NCBI GenBank assembly: GCA_964621785.1
Contig: CAZUPD010000003.1
Span: forward strand, 62,001 to 126,000
DNA from: JACKDW01 sp964621785
GTDB taxonomy: Bacteria > Myxococcota_A > Polyangia > Nannocystales > Nannocystaceae
Direction: 5' to 3'
Length of the DNA stretch: 64,000 bases
Below are positions 27,211-37,411 of this stretch, piece after piece. Both the position numbers and the translations under genes were made by a program. The notes under the pieces were generated by a model. That model was not told the origin of the DNA. It searched no databases and saw only the letters and a list, made by a program, of their open reading frames with translations. Each line of letters starts with the position of its first letter. Position 1 is the stretch's first letter.

Positions 27211-28674
27211 ATGACCGCAACAGACCGATGGATTCAGGATTCGCTCGCCCAGATCGAGGCGCTCGAGGAGGAACACCGCGAGCTCGAGGCAGCGCTCGAG
27301 CACACCCAAGATGCCGGTGGTCTGCGGGTTTTAAACGCGGAGATCGAACGTGTCGAAGGCGAACTTGCCGAACTCGTGGCGGCACTCGAGGAACTCGCGG
27401 ACGCCAAGGACGCGACGCAGACACCTGCGAAAATGGCCCCCGAGGATGTTCCTCCTCCGCCGCTGCCCGGACTCCAACCGGCGGCTGGGTCGACGGAGCA
27501 AATAGTTGCAGCTACAACGGATCACGGGTCCGACGCGCAGGGACAAGCCGCTGGTGAGACGACCGCGGATGTGCAACCCGAGGCGCAGCCGGCCGCGCAA
27601 GCAACCTCCGATGTGCCTGAGGAGCAACCTGCAGGCGTGGCCACACAGCAAGCCGAGCAAACGCCAGATGTCGAAGAGGCCAGTCCGTCGGCACATGCGA
27701 TTGCTCAGGCCAAGGAGCGTGCACGCAGGGCTCAGCTCGAAGCACGGCGGGCCTCGATGGAGGCTCAGATCGCAGCACAACGGGCAGCAGCCCAGGAAGC
27801 CGCGGCAAAAGAGGCTCAGGCGGCCGCTCAACAGGCGATGGCGGAAGCTCGGGCGGCAGCATCTCCGGCAGCCGTTGAGCCAGCACAGCACGCCCAAGCA
27901 TCGCAGCAGGTGCAAGCTCAGCCGCAGCACGTCCAAGCATCGCAGCAGGCGCAAGCTCAGCCGCAGCACGTCCAAGCATCGCAGCAGGCGCACGGTCAGC
28001 CGCAGCACGTCCAGGCATCGCCGTTTGCTCAGACGCAGCCCGTCCACCAGGCATCGCCGTTTGCCCAGCAATCGGCATTTGCTCCGCAGCACGTCCAGGC
28101 ATCGCCATTTGTTCAGCCGCAGGCATCCGCGTTTGCCCAGGGACAGCCCGTCCAGACATCGCCGTTTGCTCAACAGCCGTCGCCATTTCTCAAAACGGTC
28201 CGTCAACCGATCTCGCCGGCGGCCCAGGCTTGGAGCTCACACTCCGCTCCGGCACACACCGATGTACGCTTCTCGAGTACGTCGATGGCTGATTACGACT
28301 ACGATGAGCCGCGTCGGGGCAATGGTTTGATGTGGGGTGTGTTGCTGGTGGGTCTGCTCATCGTCGGCGGAGGCGCGGGGTACCTGGCGCTGTCCGGCAA
28401 TTCGCAGCCCAAACAGGCCGCAGCCCCCGTAGCACCGGCGGGCCCGGTCAAGGTGTTTGCTGCCAAACCTGTTCCTCCAGACACTCAGGGACCCGGTCGC
28501 ATCGCCGATGCCAATGCCGAACATACGGCCGGGACCGAGGTCAAGGAGAGTGGCCGTCGGTGGTCCGGGGCCCGGCGCAGTTCCGGTGGCAGCAGCCCAC
28601 AACCACGGCGCCAACGCAAACGCGGCACCAAAGTCGTGCACACCGACGATCCGCTCGACGGATTTGTCGAGTAG
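27211..28674 (+). CDS. Gln/Ala-rich single-pass membrane protein with coiled coil
   Basis: 487 residues, unrecognised. Order: an acidic coiled coil (residues 5-70, SLAQIEALEEEHRELEAALE); a Pro/Ala/Gln linker; a second Ala/Arg/Glu-rich helix (165-220); then near-perfect 13-residue repeats built on PQHVQASQQAQAQ (about 230-330); one transmembrane helix (about 372-395, MWGVLLVGLLIVGGGAG); and a short Ser/Arg/Lys-rich tail. The ATG at 27211 has GGGGGAAGG before it. The frame upstream to 26995 is not plausible. The Q-rich repeat may self-associate. Two TGYANNTRCA motifs flank the start (27185 and 27507). Confidence 0.75.
   Translation: MTATDRWIQDSLAQIEALEEEHRELEAALEHTQDAGGLRVLNAEIERVEGELAELVAALEELADAKDATQTPAKMAPEDVPPPPLPGLQPAAGSTEQIVAATTDHGSDAQGQAAGETTADVQPEAQPAAQATSDVPEEQPAGVATQQAEQTPDVEEASPSAHAIAQAKERARRAQLEARRASMEAQIAAQRAAAQEAAAKEAQAAAQQAMAEARAAASPAAVEPAQHAQASQQVQAQPQHVQASQQAQAQPQHVQASQQAHGQPQHVQASPFAQTQPVHQASPFAQQSAFAPQHVQASPFVQPQASAFAQGQPVQTSPFAQQPSPFLKTVRQPISPAAQAWSSHSAPAHTDVRFSSTSMADYDYDEPRRGNGLMWGVLLVGLLIVGGGAGYLALSGNSQPKQAAAPVAPAGPVKVFAAKPVPPDTQGPGRIADANAEHTAGTEVKESGRRWSGARRSSGGSSPQPRRQRKRGTKVVHTDDPLDGFVE
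27895..28030 (+). repeat. 39-bp in-frame repeats in the Q/A-rich gene
   Basis: Three to four tandem copies of a 39-base unit (CAGCACGTCCAAGCATCGCA and following bases) that encode PQHVQASQQAQAQ-like units, with further degenerate copies to about 28130. They are in frame, so copy-number change would lengthen or shorten the protein without breaking it. Confidence 0.8.
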
Positions 28675-28830
28675 CCGCCACTCCTCCACACCAACCCCCC
28701 GAGCTTGGCGACAGTCGAGCCCGGATGGTCGATGATGCATGAGTGCTCAGATCACAGTTGTCCGCGCCCACACACGTGAGGCACGTGCCTGCTCGAGAGC
28801 TTGGGCTGTGTTCGCCCGCAAACTTGTAAA

Positions 28831-29967
28831 TTACATCGGTGGTGGGAACACCTCACACACAGCTTCGATGACGTCGAGCGCCTCATGCAGCGGGGTGGTG
28901 AAGTCGTTTTCGCAGATGTTTCCGTAGTAGGCGTTGCTCAGGTTGAGCCCGAGGAATTGGTGCAGGCGCGGCGCGGCCACGGCTCCCGGGTTGTCTTGCG
29001 TTCCACCGCAGGTTCCGGACTCTGGCCCTGAGAACACAACCGTGACAAACCGGTCGGGCTCGCCACCTTTCAGGTCGACAAACTGATTCCAGTACTCGAG
29101 CACCGGTGTCGGCGTTCCAGGTCCCCATACGAGGTCCCACATATCCGGCACTTCCCAGACCGATTGGTCGTCCTCGTCGGTGAAGATCACAAGTACCAAC
29201 AGGGCATCGTCGCGCAGGAAGCCGGAGTTGTAGGCCTCTTGGTCGATCACTCGGTCGATCAGACCTGCGCGCGCAGCCTCGAGGGGCATCTCATTAAATT
29301 CGCCACCGTCCATCGACGCGATGCATGCGAACTGGCTCGAAACTTCCTGGAGCGGCCCGGTTTCGATCCACTTGCCCGGTGGCTCGTCGGCCTGGCAGTT
29401 GAGGCGATCGGCGTGGTGTTGCAGGCGACCGCGGTGATCCTGGCCGCAGATGAACTGCAGGACACACATATCCGGGCCAGCCATATCCGTCGACATCACG
29501 CCCACGCGGTAGTCGATGTTTTTTTCTTGGACCAGCTCGGCGTCGATGGTGGCCATGAGTTGGGGAAAGGCATTGGTCAGCTTGTCCTGCTCCTGGCTCA
29601 TGGAGCCCGAGTCGTCGATGACAAATAGGATGTCGACCTTTTCACAGCCGAGCTCTCCCTCGGTTGGATCGCCTGTGGGGTCGGTGGTGGTCGTCGTGTC
29701 GTCACCGACATCGAGTTTGATCGTGGTCGAGCCATCCGAGCCGCTGCTGGTACTGTCGCTATCGCTGTCGCCACCCGACGTGCCTGTCGTCGCTTCACCA
29801 CTGTCCGATTCGCTTTCGGATTCAGACGTGCCTGGGCCTGCAGTTGTCGAGCCCGAACTCTGACTCGCGCTGGTGATTTGCGACGAATCCCCGACAGTTT
29901 CATCTTCCCCGCTGCCGCAGGCGAGAGAGAACATCAAGACAGGTATCAACGGGCACGTGCGGATCAT
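28831..29967 (-). CDS. vWA-domain lipoprotein
   Basis: 378 residues. The signal peptide ends at a lipobox with Cys17 (MFSLAC). About 85 residues of Ser/Thr/Asp/Glu linker follow, then a von Willebrand A domain starting KVDILFVIDDSGSMS with an intact MIDAS (DxSGS), so it should bind a divalent metal and a ligand at the cell surface. Several Cys (CVLQFIC, ADRLNC, FACIA) suggest disulfides. It is a paralogue of the protein at 39064-40200, which shares the GFLREDALLL...VIFT segment but lacks the MIDAS. Predicted outer-membrane or surface adhesin/sensor; the partner is unknown. Confidence 0.85.
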   Translation of the reverse strand: MIRTCPLIPVLMFSLACGSGEDETVGDSSQITSASQSSGSTTAGPGTSESESESDSGEATTGTSGGDSDSDSTSSGSDGSTTIKLDVGDDTTTTTDPTGDPTEGELGCEKVDILFVIDDSGSMSQEQDKLTNAFPQLMATIDAELVQEKNIDYRVGVMSTDMAGPDMCVLQFICGQDHRGRLQHHADRLNCQADEPPGKWIETGPLQEVSSQFACIASMDGGEFNEMPLEAARAGLIDRVIDQEAYNSGFLRDDALLVLVIFTDEDDQSVWEVPDMWDLVWGPGTPTPVLEYWNQFVDLKGGEPDRFVTVVFSGPESGTCGGTQDNPGAVAAPRLHQFLGLNLSNAYYGNICENDFTTPLHEALDVIEAVCEVFPPPM

Positions 29968-30364
29968 GTAGGAACAAGTAGCATGGCGCCTGTCCCACGA
30001 GCTGCCGACCTAGTTGTGGGTACATGCGGTCTTCCTCACAAGTTGCGGTTCGGCCGACTGTGTTGCGAGTTGGTGGCGGTGACCAATTCCACAGTGGTTT
30101 TGCTGGCTTGTGGGATAGGTAGCGGAACTGGGCGGAGCCGTTTCGCCACTTGCGGCAGCCGGCTCGGCAATCAGGGGAGTCAAGATCCGAAGGTGCACGT
30201 GCACCTGAACCCTTGAACCTGCACATGTGCCACGACTCGACTGTTTCCCCGGTTGCGCTCGTGTTTTCGCGGGTTGCTAGCTGACGAGGTCGCAGCTTCG
30301 GTGGACGCATGAAATCGTCGAGACTCGGGTGACATGCACCGCGCAGGTGCGGTAGAGCAATGCT
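29968..30364. other. Divergent intergenic region between two lipoprotein genes
   Basis: 397 bases, promoters presumed for both sides. It holds a TGYANNTRCA motif at 30194-30203 in the perfect form TGCACGTGCA, followed 23 bases later by TGCACATGTGC. A large minus-strand open frame (to 31327) crosses this region but is antisense to the next lipoprotein and not credible. Confidence 0.4.
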
Positions 30365-31300
30365 ATGAAAACTCCCTTGCATATCCACGGATGTTTGCTG
30401 GCAGTCGCGGTCCTCGGGATCGCCTGTGGTCCCTCTCCGGGCGCGACGACGACCTCGGACAGCGGGAGCTCGAGCGGCGCAACCTCGGAGGAACCATCGA
30501 CCACTGCGGGACCGGGAGGGACGTCCGACGCCACGACGTCGGAGACCGACGAAACCCAGACGACAGCAGGGACCACTTCGGACAGCGAAGGGGAGACCAC
30601 CGCGACCTCCGGAGTTGAGACCGACACGATCGACCCGTCCGAGACCGATGCAGACACCGAGGGCATCGACGAGTGCCCGCTTCCGCAGGAGGTTGCGATC
30701 GCGTTTGAACTCGAGCCGCCCGCGGCCATGATCGAAGAGGAGTGCACGGTCGCCGAGCTCTCGGAGGGAATAGATGCATTTACACTCAAACTCGCCTGCG
30801 ACCTCGGCAGCTACACCCTGTCGGTGACATCGGCCGAACTCGGGGTTCCCGCGCTTTCGCCGGGCACCGAGGTCCACCTCAGCTATGCCCAAGCCATGGG
30901 AGAAGCCGGCCGCCAACGCTGGATTGCAGTCCTCCACGACGGCCACGCGGGGGTCTACAAAACGATTTTCGGAGCCGTCTCGGCCGGTCGCCTCGATCCG
31001 CCCGGTTCGACGATCGGCAAGCTGTTTGTCTCCCCACTGGTCACCGTCGCCGACGGCGTGTGTGACCCGAGGGACACGCCCTGCGGACCTGTCGAGCGCG
31101 TGGGGTTGAGGTTTTTTGACGAGGCTTTTGAGCAGGATGCTGTGGTGTTCGATCAGAGCACCGGGCTGATCGCCGCCGACTTTGTGTCGTCGACACTTGC
31201 GGTGGTCGAGCGGGCGGTGATCCACCCGGTCAACACCTGCGACGAGGCTCCGGAAACCTGGTTTGAGTTTGGGATCTCGTGGACCTACTTCGGGCCGTGA
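30365..31300 (+). CDS. Lipoprotein with acidic Ser/Thr linker (hypothetical)
   Basis: 311 residues. Signal peptide with lipobox VLGIAC (Cys21), then about 80 residues of Ser/Thr/Asp/Glu/Gly linker, then a beta-rich domain of about 210 residues (for example YTLSVTSAELGVPAL and GTEVHLSYAQAMGEAG) containing three Cys near VCDPRDTPCGP and one near the end. I recognise no family. The linker is the type seen in all the lipoproteins here and probably spans the outer surface layer. Confidence 0.78.
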   Translation: MKTPLHIHGCLLAVAVLGIACGPSPGATTTSDSGSSSGATSEEPSTTAGPGGTSDATTSETDETQTTAGTTSDSEGETTATSGVETDTIDPSETDADTEGIDECPLPQEVAIAFELEPPAAMIEEECTVAELSEGIDAFTLKLACDLGSYTLSVTSAELGVPALSPGTEVHLSYAQAMGEAGRQRWIAVLHDGHAGVYKTIFGAVSAGRLDPPGSTIGKLFVSPLVTVADGVCDPRDTPCGPVERVGLRFFDEAFEQDAVVFDQSTGLIAADFVSSTLAVVERAVIHPVNTCDEAPETWFEFGISWTYFGP

Positions 31301-31362
31301 GCCGGGGCGCCCACATTCAGCTTGCATTTACAAATAGCTGTTCGCCGCGCGCGAAGTCCGAG

Positions 31363-32121
31363 CTATATCCGCATCCCGACGACGTCCCAGGTTTGACTCG
31401 TACAGTCGGCGCAGTTCATGCCCTGGCCCTCGTAGATCGCCTCGAACGTGGCTGTGAAATTGTCGATATCGCTAAAGCTGCCGGACAGGCGGTAGGTCTC
31501 GGTACACCCACCCGGGATGATGATCTGGGCGTCGAAGTCGGGGCCGTCCGGCGGGGGCGACTGTTGGAGCGTCTGCGGCGGCCCGATCACGAACAGGTCG
31601 TTGTTTTGGGTGGCAAACGTCACCTGTGTGATGTTGAAGTCGACGAGACCAAACGCGCAGAACTTCTGCGGCGGGGGCGTGAGGGAGAAGGTCCCGTCGT
31701 AGTCGATTTCCATGCCTTCGGTATCGGTGTCGGAATCTGTCGGGTCCTCGGTGGTCGGGTCCTCGGTGGTCGGGTCCTCGGTGGTCGGGTCCTCGGTGGT
31801 CGGATCTTCGGTGGTCGGGTCCTCGGTGGTCGGTTCCTCGGTGGTCGGCCCGGCTGTGGTCGTGTCGCTGTCACTTCCGGTCATGGACTCGGTCGTCTCT
31901 TCGCCGGTCCCATCCGATGTTGTTGCAGGTACACATAATCCGGTTTCTTCGACCGTTCCCGGGCCACACATCGAGCCGGTCGTCGACGAAGAGGCTGTCT
32001 CGGTCGCGGTCGAGCTGGTCTCCTCGTTTCCACAGGCGACGAGTGCCACACAGGCGAGCCATCCGACCCATGCGCAAGTCGGGCGTCGGGGATCGCGAGG
32101 TTGGCGACGCGGTTCCCCCAT
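31363..32121 (-). CDS. Lipoprotein with PTTED minisatellite linker
   Basis: About 252 residues from ATG 32121; the frame is also open to 32178. Arg-rich n-region, hydrophobic WVGWLACVALVAC with a lipobox Cys, two Cys (MCGPGTVEETGLC), then the linker with six to eight tandem PTTED units, then a C-terminal domain of about 120 residues (FCAFGLVDFNITQVTF ... CADCTSQTWDVVGM). The C-terminal domain is unrecognised. The linker shares its DNA repeat with the PI-PLC-like lipoprotein gene at 50524-51732. Converges with the lipoprotein gene ending at 31300. Confidence 0.75.
   Translation of the reverse strand: MGEPRRQPRDPRRPTCAWVGWLACVALVACGNEETSSTATETASSSTTGSMCGPGTVEETGLCVPATTSDGTGEETTESMTGSDSDTTTAGPTTEEPTTEDPTTEDPTTEDPTTEDPTTEDPTTEDPTDSDTDTEGMEIDYDGTFSLTPPPQKFCAFGLVDFNITQVTFATQNNDLFVIGPPQTLQQSPPPDGPDFDAQIIIPGGCTETYRLSGSFSDIDNFTATFEAIYEGQGMNCADCTSQTWDVVGMRI
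31739..31850 (-). repeat. 15-bp minisatellite (GGTGGTCGGGTCCTC) encoding PTTED
   Basis: About seven tandem 15-base units on the + strand, GGTGGTCGGGTCCTC with a few single-base changes (GGATCTTC, GGTTCCTC, GGCCCGGC). All units are in frame in the minus-strand lipoprotein gene. Near-identical units occur at 51441-51530 in another gene. Confidence 0.85.
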
Positions 32122-32405
32122 AGGAGCCAGTGAGGCGTCACGTCGAGTCAATCCACGAGCTGCTAGAGTCGACAACATTTCAACTTCCTTCGTTCAGTCC
32201 ACAAAAACGTGACCACCGTATCACTCGCAGGTTGATTCTGTATGGATTCTCACGGTGAGTCGCCATGGGGGGGTGGGCCCCCGATACTCGGCAAACGAAG
32301 TTTCAAATTTGCGATTCGGCGAGCACAGACACCACGCAAATCGCTGGACGTCCCGGGTTCACCAGCAGCCAGCAGCCTGAGATAGCGGTATACCGGCACG
32401 ACCAC

Positions 32406-33434
<1,029 letters not shown>

Positions 33435-33453
33435 CCGGCGAAGGCGTGATGCG

Positions 33454-34434
33454 ATGGATCGACAACCTCCTGCCCTGGCGAGTCTGATTCCGCCGGAACT
33501 GTTGACCGCAGTTTTGGGGCATCGCTTGCAGGTCGGCCAGCGGATCCGCGGCACGGCGCTGGGGCGCCACCGATCGCGCAGGTCGGGGGAGGGTCAGGAA
33601 TTTTTAGAGCACCGCGCCTATAGCCCGGGCGATGATCTGCGTCGGATCGATTGGCGCGCGGTCGCCAGGCACGATCGCCTGGTCTTGCGGCGCGACCACA
33701 GCGAAGACCAACTGACACTGGCGTTGTGTGTCGATCGTACCGGTGCCCTGCAACAGCCCCACAACCCGCAGTCGCGCGATGTCTATATCTGTGCATTGGT
33801 GGCGGCATTGGCGACCCTGGCCGTGCGCCAAGGGGACCGGCTCGCCTACGCCATCTATACCGGTGCACATACAAACTATGAACAATTGCGCCCCCGCGTC
33901 GGCACCGCGGCCCTCACCGGCCTATCGCAGGGATTGCACGCTGTGGCGGGGGGCCAACCGTGTCCATGGCTCGCGTGGGTGCAGCGTGCCCAGGTTCAAC
34001 TTCCGCGGCGGAGTCTGGTGGTCGTGTGCAGCGATTTCCTCGATCCCTTTCCGGGGCGTGCCCCCGAGGACCGCAGCGGCGATGTAGAGGTGCTACAAGC
34101 GCTCGCGTCGCTGCGCTCGCGCGGACACACGGTTGTGGTGGTGCAGTCGCTGTTGGCCGAAGAGCTCGCGTTTCCATGGCATGGGCGGCGCCAACTCGAG
34201 GTCCGTACGCCACACGGTCGCCGCCCGCCGGTACAGGGGCCCGAGATGAGTCTGCGCAGCGACTACCTCCAAACCCTGCGAGCACATCTCGACTGGTTTG
34301 CCGAGCGCTGTGAGCAGTTGGGGTTGCGCCGCGTCGCCGCGGTCACAGCAAGGCCGCTGGCCGAAACGCTGCTCGAGCTGCTCGCGGTGTGTGCCGGACA
34401 GGTCGTTGCAGGTACACGGGAGGTGGTCGGGTGA
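33454..34434 (+). CDS. DUF58 domain protein of the MoxR operon
   Basis: 326 residues from ATG 33454. It contains the DUF58 hallmark RAYSPGDDLRRIDWRAVARH (residues about 51-70) and a degenerate vWA-like core (LTLALCVDRTGAL ... SLVVVCSDFLDPF). DUF58 proteins associate with MoxR ATPases. It starts 19 bases after the MoxR stop and overlaps the next gene by GTGA. Membrane association is not obvious; no transmembrane helix is visible. Confidence 0.9.
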   Translation: MDRQPPALASLIPPELLTAVLGHRLQVGQRIRGTALGRHRSRRSGEGQEFLEHRAYSPGDDLRRIDWRAVARHDRLVLRRDHSEDQLTLALCVDRTGALQQPHNPQSRDVYICALVAALATLAVRQGDRLAYAIYTGAHTNYEQLRPRVGTAALTGLSQGLHAVAGGQPCPWLAWVQRAQVQLPRRSLVVVCSDFLDPFPGRAPEDRSGDVEVLQALASLRSRGHTVVVVQSLLAEELAFPWHGRRQLEVRTPHGRRPPVQGPEMSLRSDYLQTLRAHLDWFAERCEQLGLRRVAAVTARPLAETLLELLAVCAGQVVAGTREVVG

Positions 34435-36551
34435 GCCTACTATCGCCGCTGCTGTTGCTCGGGCTTTTGGGCCTCGGGTTGCCGGTGCTCGCCCACCTGC
34501 TTGGACGCGAACGTCCGCGGCGAATCGTCCTTGCGAGCCGGCGGTTTGTCCGTCCCCAGGGTGAGGTTTTGACCCACCGTCGAAGCCTGCGCGATCGGGC
34601 GTTGTTGGTGGTTCGGTTGTTCCTCCTCGCACTCATTGTATTTGCACTTTCCCGCCCGAGCACCCTGTCGCCGTCGCGGATGAACCTGCTCTCGACGCCC
34701 CACGATGCCGTGCTAGTGGTCGATGTGTCCCAGAGCATGATGGTCGAGACCTCTCGCGGCCTGCGGATGGCACAGGCGACCGAGGCGGTCGAGGCGTTGG
34801 TCGCAGCCCTTCCCCCCGGGAGTCGTGTCGGGTTGGTCGTCACCGACCCTTCGACCGAACCGGTTGCACTGTCTGCCGATTTGGAGCGACCGCTGCGGTG
34901 GTTGACCCGCGAGCTCGATGCCGGGGGACAGATCCGCCACGGTTCGTGGACAGTCGCCTCGGCAGTCGCCCGGGCCGTCGACCTGTTTGACGCGGCCGGC
35001 GAAGGCCCGCGGGTGGTCTACGCGATCGGCGACGAGACGGCCCGCGGGCTCGGAAGCTTGCCGATACATGGACCGGAGGGTGTGTCACTGGTTCCGGTGA
35101 CCCTCGAACAGGCCTTAGATTTGGGCGAAGCTCCGGCGATTGGCGAGCGGGTCGGGATCGAAGCGGTGACCTGGGAACCCGCTCGAGATATCGATCCGCG
35201 GGCGGTGCGGATCAGCGGCAGGGTCCGCCGGCACGCGGCGATACCCGCGGCCGAGGAGGTTGCCGCCCGCCAGGTCGCGGTCGAGCTGAGCGTCGCCGGC
35301 ACGCGTGTCGGTCGAACCCAGGTCCAGCTCCCCGAGATCGGCTCGGAAGCGTTTACATTTGTACATACATTGGGACCGACGAGCGGGCCGGTCACAGCCG
35401 AAGTTTCGCTCGCGCTCAAGCAGCCCGATCCATTCCCCGGCGACGACCGATTTCCCCTGTGGATCGCCGCCCAGCAGCGTGTGCAGGTCACGGTCGTCAA
35501 CGGCGATCCGAGCGAGTTGCGGGCCCACGACGAGGTGTTCTTTTTGGCCACCGCGATCCACTCGGTCGATGCTCAACACGCGTTTGAGATCCACGGGCGG
35601 GCGCCGGAGCAACTCGAACAGACGTTGCGCGAGGGTGGGGCCACCGCCTTGGCCGGGGTTGATGTGTTGATCCTCGCCAATGTCCGTGCGTTGTCCGAAG
35701 ATGTGACGCCCGCGTTGCAGACAGCGGTCGAGAGTGGGCTCGGGTTGTGGATCACCGTGGGTGACCGGGTCGAAACCCGGGCCTACAACGACCGCTATGG
35801 CGAGTTGTTGCCGCTGTTGTTGCGCGAGCCGATGACGGCAGGTACCGCCCCGGGACTGGCCGCCGCCCGCAGCGAAGCCATGGCCCCCGCCAACCTCGCA
35901 CATCCAGCGCTGCAGGGGGTCGACAGCGATCTCGGGGTGTCCGGCACCCAGACGCGGCGGCTGTACCTGTTAGAACCCGATCCCGAGCGGACCCACGATG
36001 CGATGTTGACGTTTAAAAGTGGTGCGCCGGCGATGCTCACCCGGACCGTTGGCCGCGGACGCGTCGCGCTGTTGGCGACCTCGATCGACCGCGACTGGTC
36101 TGACCTCCCCCTGCGCCCGGGGTTTGTCCCGCTGGCCGAGCGGACCATCGACTACCTCGCCGGAGGTCGCCGAAGTGCCGGGCGAGCTGTGCTCCACATC
36201 GGCGAAGTGCGTGTGTTTTCGGGGGACAAACCGGTTGTCGTGGTCTCGCCGGAGGGCGACCGCACCTCGGTGGTGCCGGACGACGAAGGTGTGTTGCAAT
36301 TCGACGGGACCCACAAAATCGGCAGCTACCGGGTCGAAGTTCAGGATGTGGTCGAGGATGTGTTCACCGTGGCACCCGACCGGCGTGAGAGTGTGCTCGC
36401 ACCCGCGGAGGTCGTCGCTGCCGGTCTGCAGGCGGATGGCTCGCGCCAGGAAGAAGTTCGGCGACCGCAGTGGCGTCTATTGGTGTTGCTCGGAGTGTTT
36501 GCATTGGCCGGCGAAGCGGTCTTGCGGCGTCGGGCACAACGCGACAGCTGA
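34431..36551 (+). CDS. BatA-like membrane protein with vWA domain
   Basis: 706 residues from GTG 34431. Two N-terminal helices (LLSPLLLLGLLGLGLPVLAHLL and RALLVVRLFLLALIVFAL) with the typical BatA spacer RERPRRIVLASRRFV; a vWA domain with MIDAS DVSQSM; a long periplasmic beta-rich region; and a final helix (WRLLVLLGVFALAGEAVL) ending RRRAQ. The MoxR-DUF58-BatA unit is known from Bacteroides aerotolerance (Bat) operons and many other bacteria; the exact client is unknown. GTGA overlap with DUF58 shows coupling. Several TGYANNTRCA motifs lie in it. Confidence 0.88.
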   Translation: MSLLSPLLLLGLLGLGLPVLAHLLGRERPRRIVLASRRFVRPQGEVLTHRRSLRDRALLVVRLFLLALIVFALSRPSTLSPSRMNLLSTPHDAVLVVDVSQSMMVETSRGLRMAQATEAVEALVAALPPGSRVGLVVTDPSTEPVALSADLERPLRWLTRELDAGGQIRHGSWTVASAVARAVDLFDAAGEGPRVVYAIGDETARGLGSLPIHGPEGVSLVPVTLEQALDLGEAPAIGERVGIEAVTWEPARDIDPRAVRISGRVRRHAAIPAAEEVAARQVAVELSVAGTRVGRTQVQLPEIGSEAFTFVHTLGPTSGPVTAEVSLALKQPDPFPGDDRFPLWIAAQQRVQVTVVNGDPSELRAHDEVFFLATAIHSVDAQHAFEIHGRAPEQLEQTLREGGATALAGVDVLILANVRALSEDVTPALQTAVESGLGLWITVGDRVETRAYNDRYGELLPLLLREPMTAGTAPGLAAARSEAMAPANLAHPALQGVDSDLGVSGTQTRRLYLLEPDPERTHDAMLTFKSGAPAMLTRTVGRGRVALLATSIDRDWSDLPLRPGFVPLAERTIDYLAGGRRSAGRAVLHIGEVRVFSGDKPVVVVSPEGDRTSVVPDDEGVLQFDGTHKIGSYRVEVQDVVEDVFTVAPDRRESVLAPAEVVAAGLQADGSRQEEVRRPQWRLLVLLGVFALAGEAVLRRRAQRDS

Positions 36552-36728
36552 CATTTTGAGTCCCCATCGTTTTGAAAGGGGGCAGGCACGTCGCCGGCGA
36601 GAGGTCGCATTTGTGACCGCGGCTCGAAGCGATGAGCTCGCCTGAACTCGAACGCCACGGTTGTCAAGATCGGCGAACCGAGGGCAGACAAACCCGAGGC
36701 CCGCGATCTGATACACTCGTGTGCGGCC

Positions 36729-37160
36729 GTGGACCCTGAACACAAACAGCAGTTGCGAGCCGATTTACGGGCAGCCGGGCTGCGGGCAACTCCCGCTCGG
36801 ATCGCCGTGTTGTCGGTACTGCGCGACGCCAGTCAATCACTCACCCACCAAGGGGTTGTCGAAGCCCTCGACGGCACGGCCGGCGACCGGGCGACGATCT
36901 ACCGCAACCTCGTGACCCTAGTCGACGCCGGGTTTGCGCGCCGAACCGACATGGGTGACCACGTGTGGCGATTTGAAGCCGTGCGAGCCGACGGTGCCAG
37001 CTACCACCAACACCCGCACTTCTTGTGCACCGAATGCGGGGATGTCTCGTGCATGCCGCAGATGGAGCTCAAAGTGTTCGACGGGCGGACGGTGCCCCAG
37101 GCCGTGCACGAGCAGACGATCGAAGTGCAGTTGCGCGGCGTGTGTGACAGCTGTCGCTAA
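36729..37160 (+). CDS. Fur-family metalloregulator
   Basis: 143 residues from GTG 36729. An N-terminal winged helix (TPARIAVLSVLRDASQSLTHQGVVEAL ... DRATIYRNLVTLVDAGFARR) is followed by HQHPHFLCTECG and CDSC, the two CxxC pairs of the structural zinc site, with His residues of the regulatory metal site. It may be Fur, Zur or PerR; the spacing does not decide. It lies 177 bases after the BatA-like gene and ahead of a lipoprotein gene, without an obvious metal-uptake neighbour. Confidence 0.9.
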   Translation: MDPEHKQQLRADLRAAGLRATPARIAVLSVLRDASQSLTHQGVVEALDGTAGDRATIYRNLVTLVDAGFARRTDMGDHVWRFEAVRADGASYHQHPHFLCTECGDVSCMPQMELKVFDGRTVPQAVHEQTIEVQLRGVCDSCR

Positions 37161-37411
37161 CGTGGCCGACTCACAGGCCCCGGCTCGCGCAAACGCCTGT
37201 CGTCATTGACTGTACACCTTTTTTGCTTTCTCGCACGTGTGTTCTTCCGTCTGCGGGTTGTACGAGCTGCACACGTTTGAAGCACATCGCTATCGCCGTT
37301 GATGGCGTTCGAACAGAAGGCGACAATATTTGTTTACGCGTCCGGAGAAGCTGTTTGTGTCTGTGCGTTTTCACCCTTCCCAAAAACGCGCGAAAGTGTC
37401 ATGGTCGCGCG

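Noticed and set aside
28779..28790. 12-base perfect palindrome AGGCACGTGCCT between convergent genes
   Set aside because: Single occurrence with no U-tract; probably a terminator remnant or chance.
29900..31327. 475-codon minus-strand open frame
   Set aside because: Antisense to a well-supported lipoprotein gene on the + strand; translation is Arg/Gly-rich without domain features, typical of high-GC shadow frames.
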